Assembly: GCF_004684775.1 (NCBI RefSeq)
Contig: NZ_SRIC01000045.1
Location: forward strand, 1-39,733
Direction: 5' to 3'
Length of the DNA stretch: 39,733 bases
From: Streptomyces sp. MZ04
Lineage (GTDB): Bacteria > Actinomycetota > Actinomycetes > Streptomycetales > Streptomycetaceae
Made by a program: the position numbers and the translations under genes. Every line of letters begins with the position of its first letter. Position 1 is the first letter of the stretch. This document shows, one piece after another, positions 1 through 7,071 of this stretch. The notes beneath the pieces are model-generated. The model was not told the DNA's origin. It did not search any database and saw nothing but the letters and a program-made list of their open reading frames with translations.

Positions 1-449
1 GAGCCCAGCAACCCCTGCCCCCACGCCAACGCCACCGCATGCGCCCGATCCACCGCCCCCAACAGCCGCAACAGACTGCGCACCCGCGACTTCACCCCGT
101 CCAGCGACAGCCACAACCGGCGACCGATCTCCGCATTGGACAAGCCCACCGCCAACAGCGGCACAATCACCGCCAGATGCGCCGGGACCACGACCGGCAG
201 ACGCGGCTCCGGCGCCAACCACGACAACAACCCCGCCGCGCACACCGCAGCCACCAGCACGTCGTGACGGCGCCCCGGGACCCCCAACAGCCAGCACGAG
301 TGCCGCACCGACCCGCGCACCACCTCCAGAGCCACACCCAACCGCTCCGCGATCACCCGCTCCTCGACACCCCGCGCAATACCGGCAATCACCAGCAGAT
401 CCAGAGGCAGGAACACACCGCGGACGGGGCGCCGTTCAACGTGCGACAT
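1..449 (-). CDS. LuxR-type HTH protein, 3' end beyond the window (partial)
   Basis: I translated this open frame directly. It starts at ATG 449 and is still open at base 1, giving 149 codons. The visible protein begins MSHVERRPVRGVFLPLDLLV. Residues about 99-140 read LLAVGLSNAEIGRRLWLSLD and then GVKSRVRSLLRLLGA, which is the classic LuxR/GerE helix-turn-helix pattern (GLSNxEIGxxLxLSxxTVKxxVxxLLxxLG). An earlier segment (residues 23-46, IARGVEERVIAERLGVALEVVRGS) looks like a second degenerate HTH. The start shares one base with the stop of the upstream nuclease gene (TGATG), so it belongs to the same minus-strand unit and is probably translationally coupled. In an element it is likely a DNA-binding regulator. 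The missing C-terminus prevents a family-level name. Confidence 0.75.
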   Translation of the reverse strand, partial: MSHVERRPVRGVFLPLDLLVIAGIARGVEERVIAERLGVALEVVRGSVRHSCWLLGVPGRRHDVLVAAVCAAGLLSWLAPEPRLPVVVPAHLAVIVPLLAVGLSNAEIGRRLWLSLDGVKSRVRSLLRLLGAVDRAHAVALAWGQGLLG

Positions 450-1198
450 CACGCGGCCTCGCCTTCGTCGGGCTGCGTGTTGGCGGCGGAAAGCCAGGGC
501 AGGCGGACGAACTCGAAGTGATTCTCGAAGTCGCGGTAGAGCCGGGACTCGCCGCGGACGCCGCATGCCGGGCAGCGGCTCACTCGGTGCCCCTCGATCC
601 AGACCGTGCGGGCGCAGTCGGAGCAGCGCGTCAGCCAGGAATTGTGGCGGCGGGTCGACGTCCAGCGGATGAACCCGCCGTGATTGCGGGCAATCTTGGC
701 CTTTGATCGGCCGGGCCAGTGGCTGTACCGCTCGTCGCTCCACGGATCGAACGGCTGCGGCGGGTGGCCGACGATGACCATCTCGCCACCGGGCCAACGG
801 CAGTCGCAGGAGGCGATCGGACAGTCGCAGGCGAGCATCTTCCCGAGCTCGTAGGCCTTCTCGACCCTGGGTATGCCGGGCCCTTTGACCTCGAGCCAGA
901 CGCCTATCTCAGTGAGGTGGAAGTCGGGCAGGTACTTGGCCCCGGACGGAAGCTCGAACATCTGGGGCTCGTACTCCCAGGCGATGCCGAGAGAGTCCAG
1001 GGTTGCCGACCAGCAGGCTTCGAGGAGGGACCGGAACTGGATGCCGCGGTAGATCGTGGGCAGGGCCGCGATAACGAGTTCGTCGTCGCTGCTGTCGGCT
1101 GCCGCTCGGCCGGCTCGAAGGTGCACGGTCGCCTCGCGGTCGGCGCAGTCCTTGACGAACTCCTCGACGTAGGCCTCCCAGTCGTTGTACTCGTTCAC
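449..1198 (-). CDS. PD-(D/E)XK nuclease-like protein with C-terminal zinc ribbon
   Basis: A 249-residue protein. I chose GTG 1198, which overlaps the helicase stop by four bases (GTGA), over an upstream in-frame ATG inside the helicase gene. A central block reads YRGIQFRSLLEA, then GIAWEYEP, then YLPDFHL, then VWLEVKG. This is the arrangement of the PD-(D/E)XK superfamily: a leading Glu, then PDF with the Asp, then ExK. The C-terminal third has two CxxC pairs (CSDC and CPAC), predicting a zinc ribbon. Phage proteins of this shape sit in replication or recombination modules, and this one directly follows the replicative helicase. The metal-binding motif is visible; the DNA substrate and biological role are inference. 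It could process replication intermediates or act as a host-takeover nuclease. Confidence 0.7.
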   Translation of the reverse strand: MNEYNDWEAYVEEFVKDCADREATVHLRAGRAAADSSDDELVIAALPTIYRGIQFRSLLEACWSATLDSLGIAWEYEPQMFELPSGAKYLPDFHLTEIGVWLEVKGPGIPRVEKAYELGKMLACDCPIASCDCRWPGGEMVIVGHPPQPFDPWSDERYSHWPGRSKAKIARNHGGFIRWTSTRRHNSWLTRCSDCARTVWIEGHRVSRCPACGVRGESRLYRDFENHFEFVRLPWLSAANTQPDEGEAA

Positions 1199-2499
1199 CA
1201 GATGGCTCCTGTCGGGGAGTGGCCCGTGAATTCGTTGGTGTCGATGGGCCGGTAGGAGATCCACGGCCACTTCTCGCCCTGCTTGAGGAACTGCGGCCAA
1301 CTCCGCTCGTCGCGCATGCCGCGCCACGGCAGGAAGCGGCGGCCTCGGGCTCCGTCGCCGTCTTCAGCGGACTTTTCGTCTTCGACGGGGCGCAGGCCGA
1401 AGCCGAACTCGGGCCAGCGCATCCACAGCGAGGAGCCGACCGGGCGCAGGGCGCGGTGCTGGCCGAAGCCGTTGTGGTGCGGGCTGTGGGCTTCCATGAA
1501 GACGGCGCAGCGTGCGGTGGCTCGGGCTTCGTCGAGGACGACGGACACTTTGCGGGCGTGCTCTTCGCTGTTGGGGTCGCCGGTGTGCAGGCGGTAGATC
1601 GGCCCGATGACGAGGAGGTCGGGCTTGAACTCCTCAACGCGCCGCATGGTCCAGGAACGGTCTTGCGGCCGGGTGAGGTCGAGGCCTTCGGGTCGGCAGC
1701 GGATGTGAAACTGGCCGCGGCGGACGGGCAGGTCGAGGCTTTCGGCTGCGGCGAGCAGCGGCTTGTATTTGCGCCGCGAGGACGCTTCGCCGTTCTCGCA
1801 GTCGATGACCATCACCTTGATCGGGTCGATGGTCCTCCACGTCTCGAAGGGGTGGATGCCGGCGGCGAGCGTGATGGCGATCTGACGGAGCAGGACGCTC
1901 TTGCCGCCTCCCTCTCCTGCGGTGAGGATCATGCGGTCCATGCGTTCGACGAGGCCGGGGACGATCCAGTCGTAGGTGTCCTGGTGCTCGACGAAGTCGA
2001 GGATGTCCTCGGTGGGCAGGTCGTCGACGTCCGCGGCGCGGTCGCGGAGTTCACGGACTTTCGTCACCGCGTACTCGATGAGGTCGCTGGTCTCGCCGTT
2101 GGGGCTGTAGCCCATTTGCGTCAGACGGTTGCTGAGCTCGATCAGCGCGCGGCGCAGGCCGCGGTCCTGGACGACTTCGGCGTAGTACTCGCCGTTGGCG
2201 GCCGTGGGGACTGCCTGCGCCAGCTCGTACAGGTAGGCGCCGCCCCCGACGCGGGCCAGGTCCCCGCGGTCACTGAGGTGTTTGGCCAGGGTGATCTGGT
2301 CGACAGGCTCGCCTGCCTGGAAGAGCTCGGCGACGGCGCTGTAGATCGTGGCGTGCGCGGGCCGGTAGAACGCCTCCGCTGCCACCGCGGCGAGAACTTC
2401 CGCGCAGGCCGCCTTGGACAGCATGCAGGCGCCCAGGGCGGCCTGTTCGGCGTAGGTGTCCTGCGGGGGAACGCGCTCGAAGTCGAGATCGTCAGCCAC
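1195..2499 (-). CDS. Replicative DNA helicase-like protein (DnaB N-terminal domain plus RecA-fold ATPase)
   Basis: A 434-residue protein starting at GTG 2499, directly abutting the TAA of the upstream small gene. Residues 10-115 match the DnaB N-terminal interaction domain (VPPQDTYAEQAALGACMLSK, then ITLAKHLSDRGDL, then GGAYLYELAQAVPTAANGEYYAEVVQDRGLRR). A RecA-like ATPase follows, with Walker A at 194-201 (AGEGGGKS), a VMVIDCEN strand near 229-236 and a Walker-B-like DLLVIGPIYRL strand. The ATPase half resembles RepA/AAA_25 plasmid and phage helicases more than canonical DnaB, so the protein is a DnaB-N to RepA-like chimera common in actinobacterial mobile elements. It probably unwinds DNA at the element's replication fork. 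It lies between a putative loader and a nuclease in one operon. Confidence 0.85.
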   Translation of the reverse strand: MADDLDFERVPPQDTYAEQAALGACMLSKAACAEVLAAVAAEAFYRPAHATIYSAVAELFQAGEPVDQITLAKHLSDRGDLARVGGGAYLYELAQAVPTAANGEYYAEVVQDRGLRRALIELSNRLTQMGYSPNGETSDLIEYAVTKVRELRDRAADVDDLPTEDILDFVEHQDTYDWIVPGLVERMDRMILTAGEGGGKSVLLRQIAITLAAGIHPFETWRTIDPIKVMVIDCENGEASSRRKYKPLLAAAESLDLPVRRGQFHIRCRPEGLDLTRPQDRSWTMRRVEEFKPDLLVIGPIYRLHTGDPNSEEHARKVSVVLDEARATARCAVFMEAHSPHHNGFGQHRALRPVGSSLWMRWPEFGFGLRPVEDEKSAEDGDGARGRRFLPWRGMRDERSWPQFLKQGEKWPWISYRPIDTNEFTGHSPTGAIW

Positions 2500-2742
2500 T
2501 TAGAAGATGCCTTTCTCGGCGTAGTACTCGTAGCCGGTCTTGGGCTTGACGCGGCGGACGATGTCGGCGGGCATTGCGTGCTTGGTGGTCTCGCGGTAGT
2601 GGGCACGCAGCGCGACGCGGGCGGCATCGAACGGAATATCGTCGAGGACCATCTGCCAGGCCCGGACGTCGACTTCGCCGAGCGTGCGCTTGTCGATGGC
2701 TGCGGCGATGGACAGCAGATCGGCCGTCTCGGCGAGAGTCAT
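2500..2742 (-). CDS. Small helicase-loader-like protein (putative)
   Basis: An 80-residue protein starting at ATG 2742, overlapping the preceding gene's stop by four bases (ATGA). Its TAA is immediately followed by the helicase GTG. It is helical and reads LLSIAAAIDKRTLGEVDVRA, then WQMVLDDIPFDAARVALRAH, then MPADIVRRVK. The segment from Trp to the MPADI motif has the pattern of phage helicase-loader proteins (a Trp/Tyr, an acidic-hydrophobic LxDIPxD block and a terminal PADI/PxxxEI block, as in G39P-like loaders). The position directly upstream of a DnaB-N helicase supports a loader role. No AAA+ motif is present, so it would not be a DnaC-type loader. The function is inferred. Confidence 0.65.
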   Translation of the reverse strand: MTLAETADLLSIAAAIDKRTLGEVDVRAWQMVLDDIPFDAARVALRAHYRETTKHAMPADIVRRVKPKTGYEYYAEKGIF

Positions 2743-3842
2743 GCGGTCTCCTGGTCGGCAGATGATGCGGGTGAGGAGGCCGATTCGAGGGCCAGGCGCT
2801 CTTCCTCGCGGAACTTCGCGGCGAGGGCTTGGCCCTCCGTCCAGCGGACGGTGGCGGTGGAGGGGCGCAACTGGTGCACGTTGTCGGCCTGCTGCTGGCG
2901 GATCTCCGAGAAGGCGAACTGGAGGGTGCCAGGGCTGACAGGCTTGGACAGGGAGCCGAGGCGCTTCAGAGCGCTCCAGAGCTCGTCCGGCTCTGTCTCG
3001 TTGGCGAGCGTGTCCGCGATGACCTGCCGGACCTGCGGGCGGCGGTAGGAGTTGCCACGGCGGAAGCGCTCGAGGAAGGCGTCGGCCATCCGGTCGGGGA
3101 TCTCCCCCTCGCCGATAGGCGCGACGGCGGCGGAGGTTGCGGATTCAGCCTCGCGCGCGAGGGGTTTAACCCCTTGCTCCCTTGCTCCCTTGCTCCCTTG
3201 CTCAGGGGCGAAATGCTCCGGAGCGTTTCCGGAGGGATTCGGGAGAGGTTCGGGAGTGCCAGCAACTTCGCTTCGACCTGCGGGTTCGTCACCGCCATCG
3301 CTTCCGCCGCCAACTTCATCGACGCCGGTCGGCTGGTCATGCTCACGACTACCCGAAGAGGCCTCGGAAGGCGCTCCGGAGCGGCCTCCGGAAGGCGTTT
3401 CGGGACCCTCGGGGATCTTCGCGACTCCTTCGCGAGACTTTCGCGAGCGATTCCGGAGGCGTTGCGGATTGGACTCGCGCCACTTCTTGAAGTCGTCCGG
3501 CTCGTCGTCCGGGCAGGGCGGAATCTTTGACCGGGTGGGGTGTGAAGGCTTCTGGTGCTCACGCCAGTTCGGGGCGTGCAAGAAGCGGCGGCCGTCGACC
3601 TCGTAGCGGCACAGCGGGCCGGCCTCGGCGACGGTCTCCAGCCAGCCGTCGACGACCTCCGGCGTGACGTCACGGTCGCGGGGGAAGCAGTCGGATGCGA
3701 TGAGGAGTTCGTCGTCGACGCCGCGGCCGTAGTCGTCGAGGTAGCCCCACAGGAGGATGAAGAAATAGCGGACCTCGCGCGGCCACAGGGACACCGTGAT
3801 CGACGTCCGCAGCTCGGGCTTGATGGAGCGGATGCGGGCCAT
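2739..3842 (-). CDS. Replication-initiator-like protein with N-terminal winged-helix-type domain and low-complexity linker
   Basis: A 367-residue protein starting at ATG 3842, sharing one base with the HNH gene stop. It opens MARIRSIKPELRTSITVSLW, then REVRYFFILLWGYLDDYGRG. This is the hallmark N-terminus of actinophage and firmicute-phage replication proteins (MARIRSIKPEFWxSExV, then RLLFIGLWxxADDxGR). A hydrophilic Pro/Ser/Glu/Gly-rich linker covers about residues 125-250, followed by a helical C-terminal domain (PDRMADAFLERFRRG, then PQVRQVIADTL). The linker includes four perfect copies of an 8-bp repeat encoding EQGSKGAREQG. The context (HNH, initiator, loader, helicase) is a complete phage-type replication block. 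Origin binding is known or assumed for such proteins but cannot be shown here. Confidence 0.8.
   Translation of the reverse strand: MARIRSIKPELRTSITVSLWPREVRYFFILLWGYLDDYGRGVDDELLIASDCFPRDRDVTPEVVDGWLETVAEAGPLCRYEVDGRRFLHAPNWREHQKPSHPTRSKIPPCPDDEPDDFKKWRESNPQRLRNRSRKSREGVAKIPEGPETPSGGRSGAPSEASSGSREHDQPTGVDEVGGGSDGGDEPAGRSEVAGTPEPLPNPSGNAPEHFAPEQGSKGAREQGVKPLAREAESATSAAVAPIGEGEIPDRMADAFLERFRRGNSYRRPQVRQVIADTLANETEPDELWSALKRLGSLSKPVSPGTLQFAFSEIRQQQADNVHQLRPSTATVRWTEGQALAAKFREEERLALESASSPASSADQETA
3172..3203. repeat. Four perfect copies of an 8-bp tandem repeat inside the replication-protein gene
   Basis: The unit CCTTGCTC (plus strand) occurs four times without mismatch. On the coding (minus) strand, three units equal eight codons. 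Because 8 is not a multiple of 3, gain or loss of one unit would shift the reading frame in the linker of the replication-initiator-like protein. Confidence 0.9.
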
Positions 3843-4309
3843 CAGACTCGGGCCCCCTTGCTGCCGTTGCAGGGCTGGCAGAGGGTGCGAAGGTTCTCGG
3901 CTTCGTCGCCGCCTCCGAGGGCCACAGGGAAGACGTGGTCGATCTGCAGGCGGTCCTCGCTGTCGCACGAGACGCAGCGGCGAGAGTCGCGATCGAGGAC
4001 CGCATTGCGTAGCGACGTGGACAAAGGGAAGCGGCCGACGTTGCACAGCTGCCAGGCGTTCGGCAGGAGGGGGTAGACAGCCCCGTCGCGCTCCCCGATG
4101 AAGCCGGCGCGCTGAAGCGTGACCAGGTCCGCGGGATCCTCGTCGGTGCCGCAAGCCTGCATCACGCCGATGGGGATGTAGGTGCGCTTGTGAGTCCCTG
4201 CCCACGCGAGGCCGCGGATCAGTAGCCCCATCGCCCGGTTGTCGACGTGCTCGATCGTCTCGGCGAAGAGCTTTTCGAAGTCGAGCTTCAACGTCTCTGG
4301 GTACGGCAT
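3842..4309 (-). CDS. HNH endonuclease-domain protein
   Basis: A 155-residue protein. I chose ATG 4309 (MPYPETLKLDFEKLF) rather than the in-frame ATG 14 codons upstream because a purine-rich AAAGAAG stretch lies 5-11 bases before it. The C-terminal 60 residues form a standard HNH nuclease: RDSRRCVSCDSEDRLQIDHV, then FPVALGGGDEAENLRTLCQP and CNGSKGA, with two CxxC pairs, the catalytic IDH and the final Asn. The N-terminal half looks like a winged-helix domain (GLLIRGLAWAGTHKRTYIPI, then LVTLQRAGFIGERDGAVYPL). It is the first gene of the minus-strand replication operon. A fused HTH-HNH protein could be a homing-type nuclease or an element-specific processing nuclease; the sequence does not decide. 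Confidence 0.8.
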   Translation of the reverse strand: MPYPETLKLDFEKLFAETIEHVDNRAMGLLIRGLAWAGTHKRTYIPIGVMQACGTDEDPADLVTLQRAGFIGERDGAVYPLLPNAWQLCNVGRFPLSTSLRNAVLDRDSRRCVSCDSEDRLQIDHVFPVALGGGDEAENLRTLCQPCNGSKGARV

Positions 4310-4507
4310 CGGTGCTTCTTTCGGAGAGTGCTGGAGGGGTTTGGGGCGCACGGAACCAGGCCCTCATGGCGGCTTCGTTTGCTGCTCTGGTGCCGCCTTG
4401 GCACGCCTCCACACTACCCTTGGGTGTGTAGGCACAAGCAATACATGAGCAATACATTCGAACTGGGCAGGGTGTGTTGCTCCTGCACGGTCAGCTACGC
4501 TGGCGGA
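4310..4507. promoter_or_regulatory. Divergent promoter region between the replication operon and the RHH gene, with tandem 11-bp repeats
   Basis: This 198-bp gap separates the leftward replication operon from the rightward ribbon-helix-helix gene. At 4437-4457 the decamer AGCAATACAT occurs twice, with starts 11 bp apart, in an unusually AT-rich patch. On the minus strand TTGCTC, 16 bp and TACACA form a plausible -35/-10 pair overlapping the repeats. On plus, TACGCT at 4496-4501 lies seven bases before the RHH ATG, compatible with a leaderless transcript. Promoter calls are inference; the repeats are seen directly. Confidence 0.5.
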
Positions 4508-4729
4508 ATGACGACGAGAGGGACGCCGGGTCGGATGATCCGCATCGACGACGAGATGTGGGCCCTGTACGACCAGGCGTGCGCGGAGGCCGGCACCACG
4601 CGCACCGACGACATGCGCCGTCACGTCCACTCGCGAGTCCGCGCCTATTGCAAGGCGAACGGCATCGAGATGCCCAAGCCGAAGCCGCGGATCGTGCGCC
4701 GCAAGTCGGCTGCCAAGTCCACCGACTGA
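4508..4729 (+). CDS. Ribbon-helix-helix-like DNA-binding protein
   Basis: A 73-residue protein on the plus strand, opposite to its neighbours. I chose ATG 4508 (MTTRGTPGRMIRIDDEMWAL). The segment MIRIDDEMWALYDQACAEAG, then TTRTDDMRRHVHSRVRAYCK, has the strand-helix-helix pattern of small Arc/CopG-like proteins seen in Streptomyces phages and plasmids, ending in a basic tail. No clear Shine-Dalgarno lies before the ATG, which fits a leaderless message. Tandem 11-bp repeats lie about 50 bp upstream, the usual operator layout for RHH repressors, so it may repress its own promoter and the divergent replication operon. The fold is a pattern match; the regulation is inferred. Confidence 0.6.
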   Translation: MTTRGTPGRMIRIDDEMWALYDQACAEAGTTRTDDMRRHVHSRVRAYCKANGIEMPKPKPRIVRRKSAAKSTD

Positions 4730-4755
4730 TCGCATCTCCCCTCCTCTCCTCCCAG

Positions 4756-4778
4756 GCCCCGCGGTGTGCGGGGCTTTT
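4756..4778 (+). terminator. Intrinsic terminator after the RHH gene
   Basis: Perfect 7-bp stem GCCCCGC / GCGGGGC with a 5-nt loop, followed by TTTT on the plus strand, 26 bp after the RHH stop codon. The remaining bases to 4835 show nothing further. Confidence 0.85.
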
Positions 4779-4835
4779 GTCGTGCGGTCTGCGGGTGTGG
4801 GCGGCGCTACGGCCCGGCGCGGGGGCGGCGGGCGG

Positions 4836-6572
4836 TCACGCGGCGGCCTCGTAGGCCGGGCCACAGTCCTGGGGGCTGTGGAGGACAGCGCGGAGCCGGT
4901 TCCCGATCCAGGTGCCGACCTGCGGACTGACGGCGTTCCCGAAGCCGTCGGTCTGGTCCCGGGCCGAGCCCCAGACGATGAACGTGCCGTCGTATCCGGG
5001 GAAGTTGACGTCGAAGCCGCAGCCGCGGCCGATCTCGTACTCCCGGATCATGCGGAAGTAGCAGTCCTCCAGCTGCAGTTCGGCGAGCGACGCCCGCCAC
5101 TGGGCTGCGAGCAGCGCCGTGGTGTCACGCGCGGTGAGCGTGCCGAGCGGATCAGTCAGCGGGTGTGGGGCGGTCTCATCCCCGGTGGAACCGTTCGGCT
5201 TGAACCAGCCGGCGGCGGTCAACAGGCCCGGAATCTGCTCAGCGGTGAACGTCGGCATCGCCTCCGTCGCCATGGCCGGCAGGGTGTTCTTCCGGTACGG
5301 GAGGACTCCGGACGACACGACGGCGAGGGTCTCGCTGCCGACCTGGGTGGGCAGCGGTTCACCGGCGCTGCGCGGTGCGCCCTGGTAGTTGTCGACGGCG
5401 AGCGCGATCGCGGCGTCCGGGGTCCACAGCTGCTGTGCACCCGGCCCGGTCGACAGGAGCGTCGCCTCCTGCTGGCTGGTCTGTGTCGCCATCGGCTGCA
5501 GCAGGGTCCGCTCCGAGCCGTGTGCGCTCTTCGCCGGCATCAGCACCGCGGGGAAGTCGGCGAACCGCTGGCGGCAGCGTTCGGCGCGGGCCATCGTGGC
5601 GGGCGCGAGCGGCCCCTTGGTGACCTGACCGGTCTTCTTGTCCTTGTACTCCCGGATCGGCTTGTCGCCGATCCGGATGCCCAGGTCGGTGAGGTCGAGC
5701 GCGGCGAGCGACGGCGTCATGGGCGGGACGACTTCGCGGCGGCAGCTAGGGCACCGGTACTCGTACTGCTTGCCGTAGCGCACCGACCCGGTCGGCGGGA
5801 TCCCGGTGCGCCACGTCCACACGGCCTCGACGTACTTGTCGCAGCGGTGGCACCGCGACACTGGACGGTGCTCCAAGTCGGGGGCAGGCAGGGACTTGTC
5901 CCAGAACGCGATGTACAGGCGGTCGCGGGACTGCGGCACCCCGAAGAACTGGCTGTTGAGATACATCACCTTGTGGTCGTAGTTGAGCGGGCCGAACTGC
6001 TTCAGCCACCACCGGTACGTACTGCCGTCGCCGTGCTTCTTGCCTGGCACGGCCTTGCCCCACGAGATGAGTTCGGTGGTGCACTCGATGAGGATCAGCC
6101 GCGGGCGGTGCTCGGCGGCGTACTGCAGTACGCACGTCGCGGTCGCCCGGTCCCGCTCCGACTTCGTGACCCGCGCCTCGTAGTCGGGGTCCTCCAGCTC
6201 GAACAGGGCAAGTCCCTGCTCGTAGGCCTTGGCGGTGTTCGCCTGCGAGTGACTGGTGCAGCTCACGCCCGCGGCGAGAAGGTCCGCGGCGGGCAGGTCG
6301 CGGGCGGAGTGGTAGTCCGAGGCCTCAGGGTCGACGAGGTCGGCGATCCAGTGTTCCGCTTCGGGGTGGTTCGCTTCGTGGACCTCGACCTTGTACTGCT
6401 TGTGGTTCGCCGCCATGATCGTGGTGAATCCGGCGTCCTGGATGCCCTTGGTGAGGCCCCCGAAGCCGGAGAAGCAGTCGACGGCGGTGTAGTCGTCGTG
6501 GCGGAACCGACGGCGGCGCACGGCCGGCCGGTGTGTGGCGGTACGGGTCTGCTGCACGGTGCGGCGGGCCAT
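4836..6572 (-). CDS. Atypical C5-cytosine DNA methyltransferase-family protein
   Basis: A 578-residue protein with the recognisable order of C5 methyltransferase motifs. Motif I is at 32-39 (DCFSGFGG, SAM binding). Motif IV is at about 102-110, where the usual GPPCQxxS is replaced by GVSCTSHSQ, leaving Cys105 as the candidate nucleophile. Motif VI is at 163-165 as ECT instead of ENV. Motif VIII is at 211-218 (GVPQSRDR). Motif X appears near the C-terminus (DGFGNAVSPQVG). An insertion contains C241/C244 and C274/C277, a predicted zinc ribbon not found in simple methyltransferases. Related actinophage proteins with SPxCxxHS-like motif IV are known and usually annotated as DNA methylases. Its likely role is modification of element DNA, but the altered motif IV and VI leave the exact base chemistry open. 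It ends a minus-strand operon. Confidence 0.8.
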   Translation of the reverse strand: MARRTVQQTRTATHRPAVRRRRFRHDDYTAVDCFSGFGGLTKGIQDAGFTTIMAANHKQYKVEVHEANHPEAEHWIADLVDPEASDYHSARDLPAADLLAAGVSCTSHSQANTAKAYEQGLALFELEDPDYEARVTKSERDRATATCVLQYAAEHRPRLILIECTTELISWGKAVPGKKHGDGSTYRWWLKQFGPLNYDHKVMYLNSQFFGVPQSRDRLYIAFWDKSLPAPDLEHRPVSRCHRCDKYVEAVWTWRTGIPPTGSVRYGKQYEYRCPSCRREVVPPMTPSLAALDLTDLGIRIGDKPIREYKDKKTGQVTKGPLAPATMARAERCRQRFADFPAVLMPAKSAHGSERTLLQPMATQTSQQEATLLSTGPGAQQLWTPDAAIALAVDNYQGAPRSAGEPLPTQVGSETLAVVSSGVLPYRKNTLPAMATEAMPTFTAEQIPGLLTAAGWFKPNGSTGDETAPHPLTDPLGTLTARDTTALLAAQWRASLAELQLEDCYFRMIREYEIGRGCGFDVNFPGYDGTFIVWGSARDQTDGFGNAVSPQVGTWIGNRLRAVLHSPQDCGPAYEAAA

Positions 6573-6652
6573 CAGGCGGCTTCCTTCAGGTCGTTGGTGG
6601 TGGAGGCGTAGAGACGCTCACGGATGCCGGCGCCGCCGCGGAGTCCGTTCAC
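6572..6652 (-). CDS. Possible 26-residue coupled micro-ORF
   Basis: An 81-bp reading frame (VNGLRGGAGIRERLYASTTN, then DLKEAA) exactly fills the gap between two genes. Its GTG overlaps the stop of the HNH-like gene as GTGA, and its TGA shares one base with the methyltransferase ATG as TGATG. GGAGGCGG lies directly upstream. Such exact coupling at both ends is typical of real genes in this operon, but the peptide has no recognisable domain and could simply be a translational bridge that delivers ribosomes to the methyltransferase start. Confidence 0.45.
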   Translation of the reverse strand: MNGLRGGAGIRERLYASTTNDLKEAA

Positions 6653-7071
6653 GCCGCCTCCCCGAAGATGGCCCGGTACTGCTCCCGCATCTGTTGGTCT
6701 TCGACGCATCGGGGGTGGACGCAGCCCTCCCGCTCGCAGCCGGTGCGGACTTTGCCGACGGGTTCGCGGGTGTGGGCGAGGGAGAAGGCCAGGCGGTGTA
6801 CGGAGTACTTGCGGCCGCCGTGTCGCACGGAGCGGGTTTCTCCAGCCTTGTAGGTGGGCCAGAGGAGGTGGCCGTCGTCGGTGGGGATGGCGCGTTGCCA
6901 GAAGATGGCTTCGGGGCTGGCGGCGGGGGTGCGGCCGGGCTTGTGCTGGGGCAGGTCGAGTTCGGCGCGCAGGTCGCGGGCGCGGGTGCGGGGGATGTGC
7001 AGTTCGCGTTCGATGGCCTTGTCGCTGTACCCGGCGTTCAGGAGCTCGACGATGGCGTTGCGGGTGGTCAT
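6649..7071 (-). CDS. HTH plus HNH-like zinc-binding protein
   Basis: A 140-residue protein; its ATG overlaps the preceding stop by four bases (ATGA). Residues 1-35 form a small HTH (IVELLNAGYSDKAIERELHI, then PRTRARDLRAEL). The C-terminal half has GRKYSVHRLAFSLAHTREPV, then CEREGCVHPRCVEDQQMR, resembling the HNH_3/intron-homing nuclease layout (VHRLAF, then CxxxxCxxPxH/C), although the usual His at the second metal position is not obvious. Actinophage genomes often carry such proteins, annotated as HNH endonucleases or HTH proteins. It may be a DNA nicking or regulatory factor. The call is moderate because the catalytic His set is incomplete. Confidence 0.6.
   Translation of the reverse strand: MTTRNAIVELLNAGYSDKAIERELHIPRTRARDLRAELDLPQHKPGRTPAASPEAIFWQRAIPTDDGHLLWPTYKAGETRSVRHGGRKYSVHRLAFSLAHTREPVGKVRTGCEREGCVHPRCVEDQQMREQYRAIFGEAA

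Noticed and set aside
39..521. A 160-codon plus-strand frame at the left edge
   Set aside because: The Gln/Arg/His/Pro-rich translation is a shadow of the minus-strand LuxR-type HTH frame, which shows a real fold pattern.
1219..3048. A 609-codon plus-strand open frame
   Set aside because: It lies antisense to the helicase, loader and initiator genes; low-complexity composition and no motif.
3172..3203. Repeat array considered as a CRISPR or iteron origin
   Set aside because: Units are only 8 bp with no spacers; they lie inside a coding linker. An iteron role for the initiator cannot be excluded but there is no support for it.
4764..6611. A 615-codon plus-strand open frame
   Set aside because: It is antisense to the methyltransferase gene, which has real motifs; the frame has no recognisable domains and reflects high GC at codon positions.
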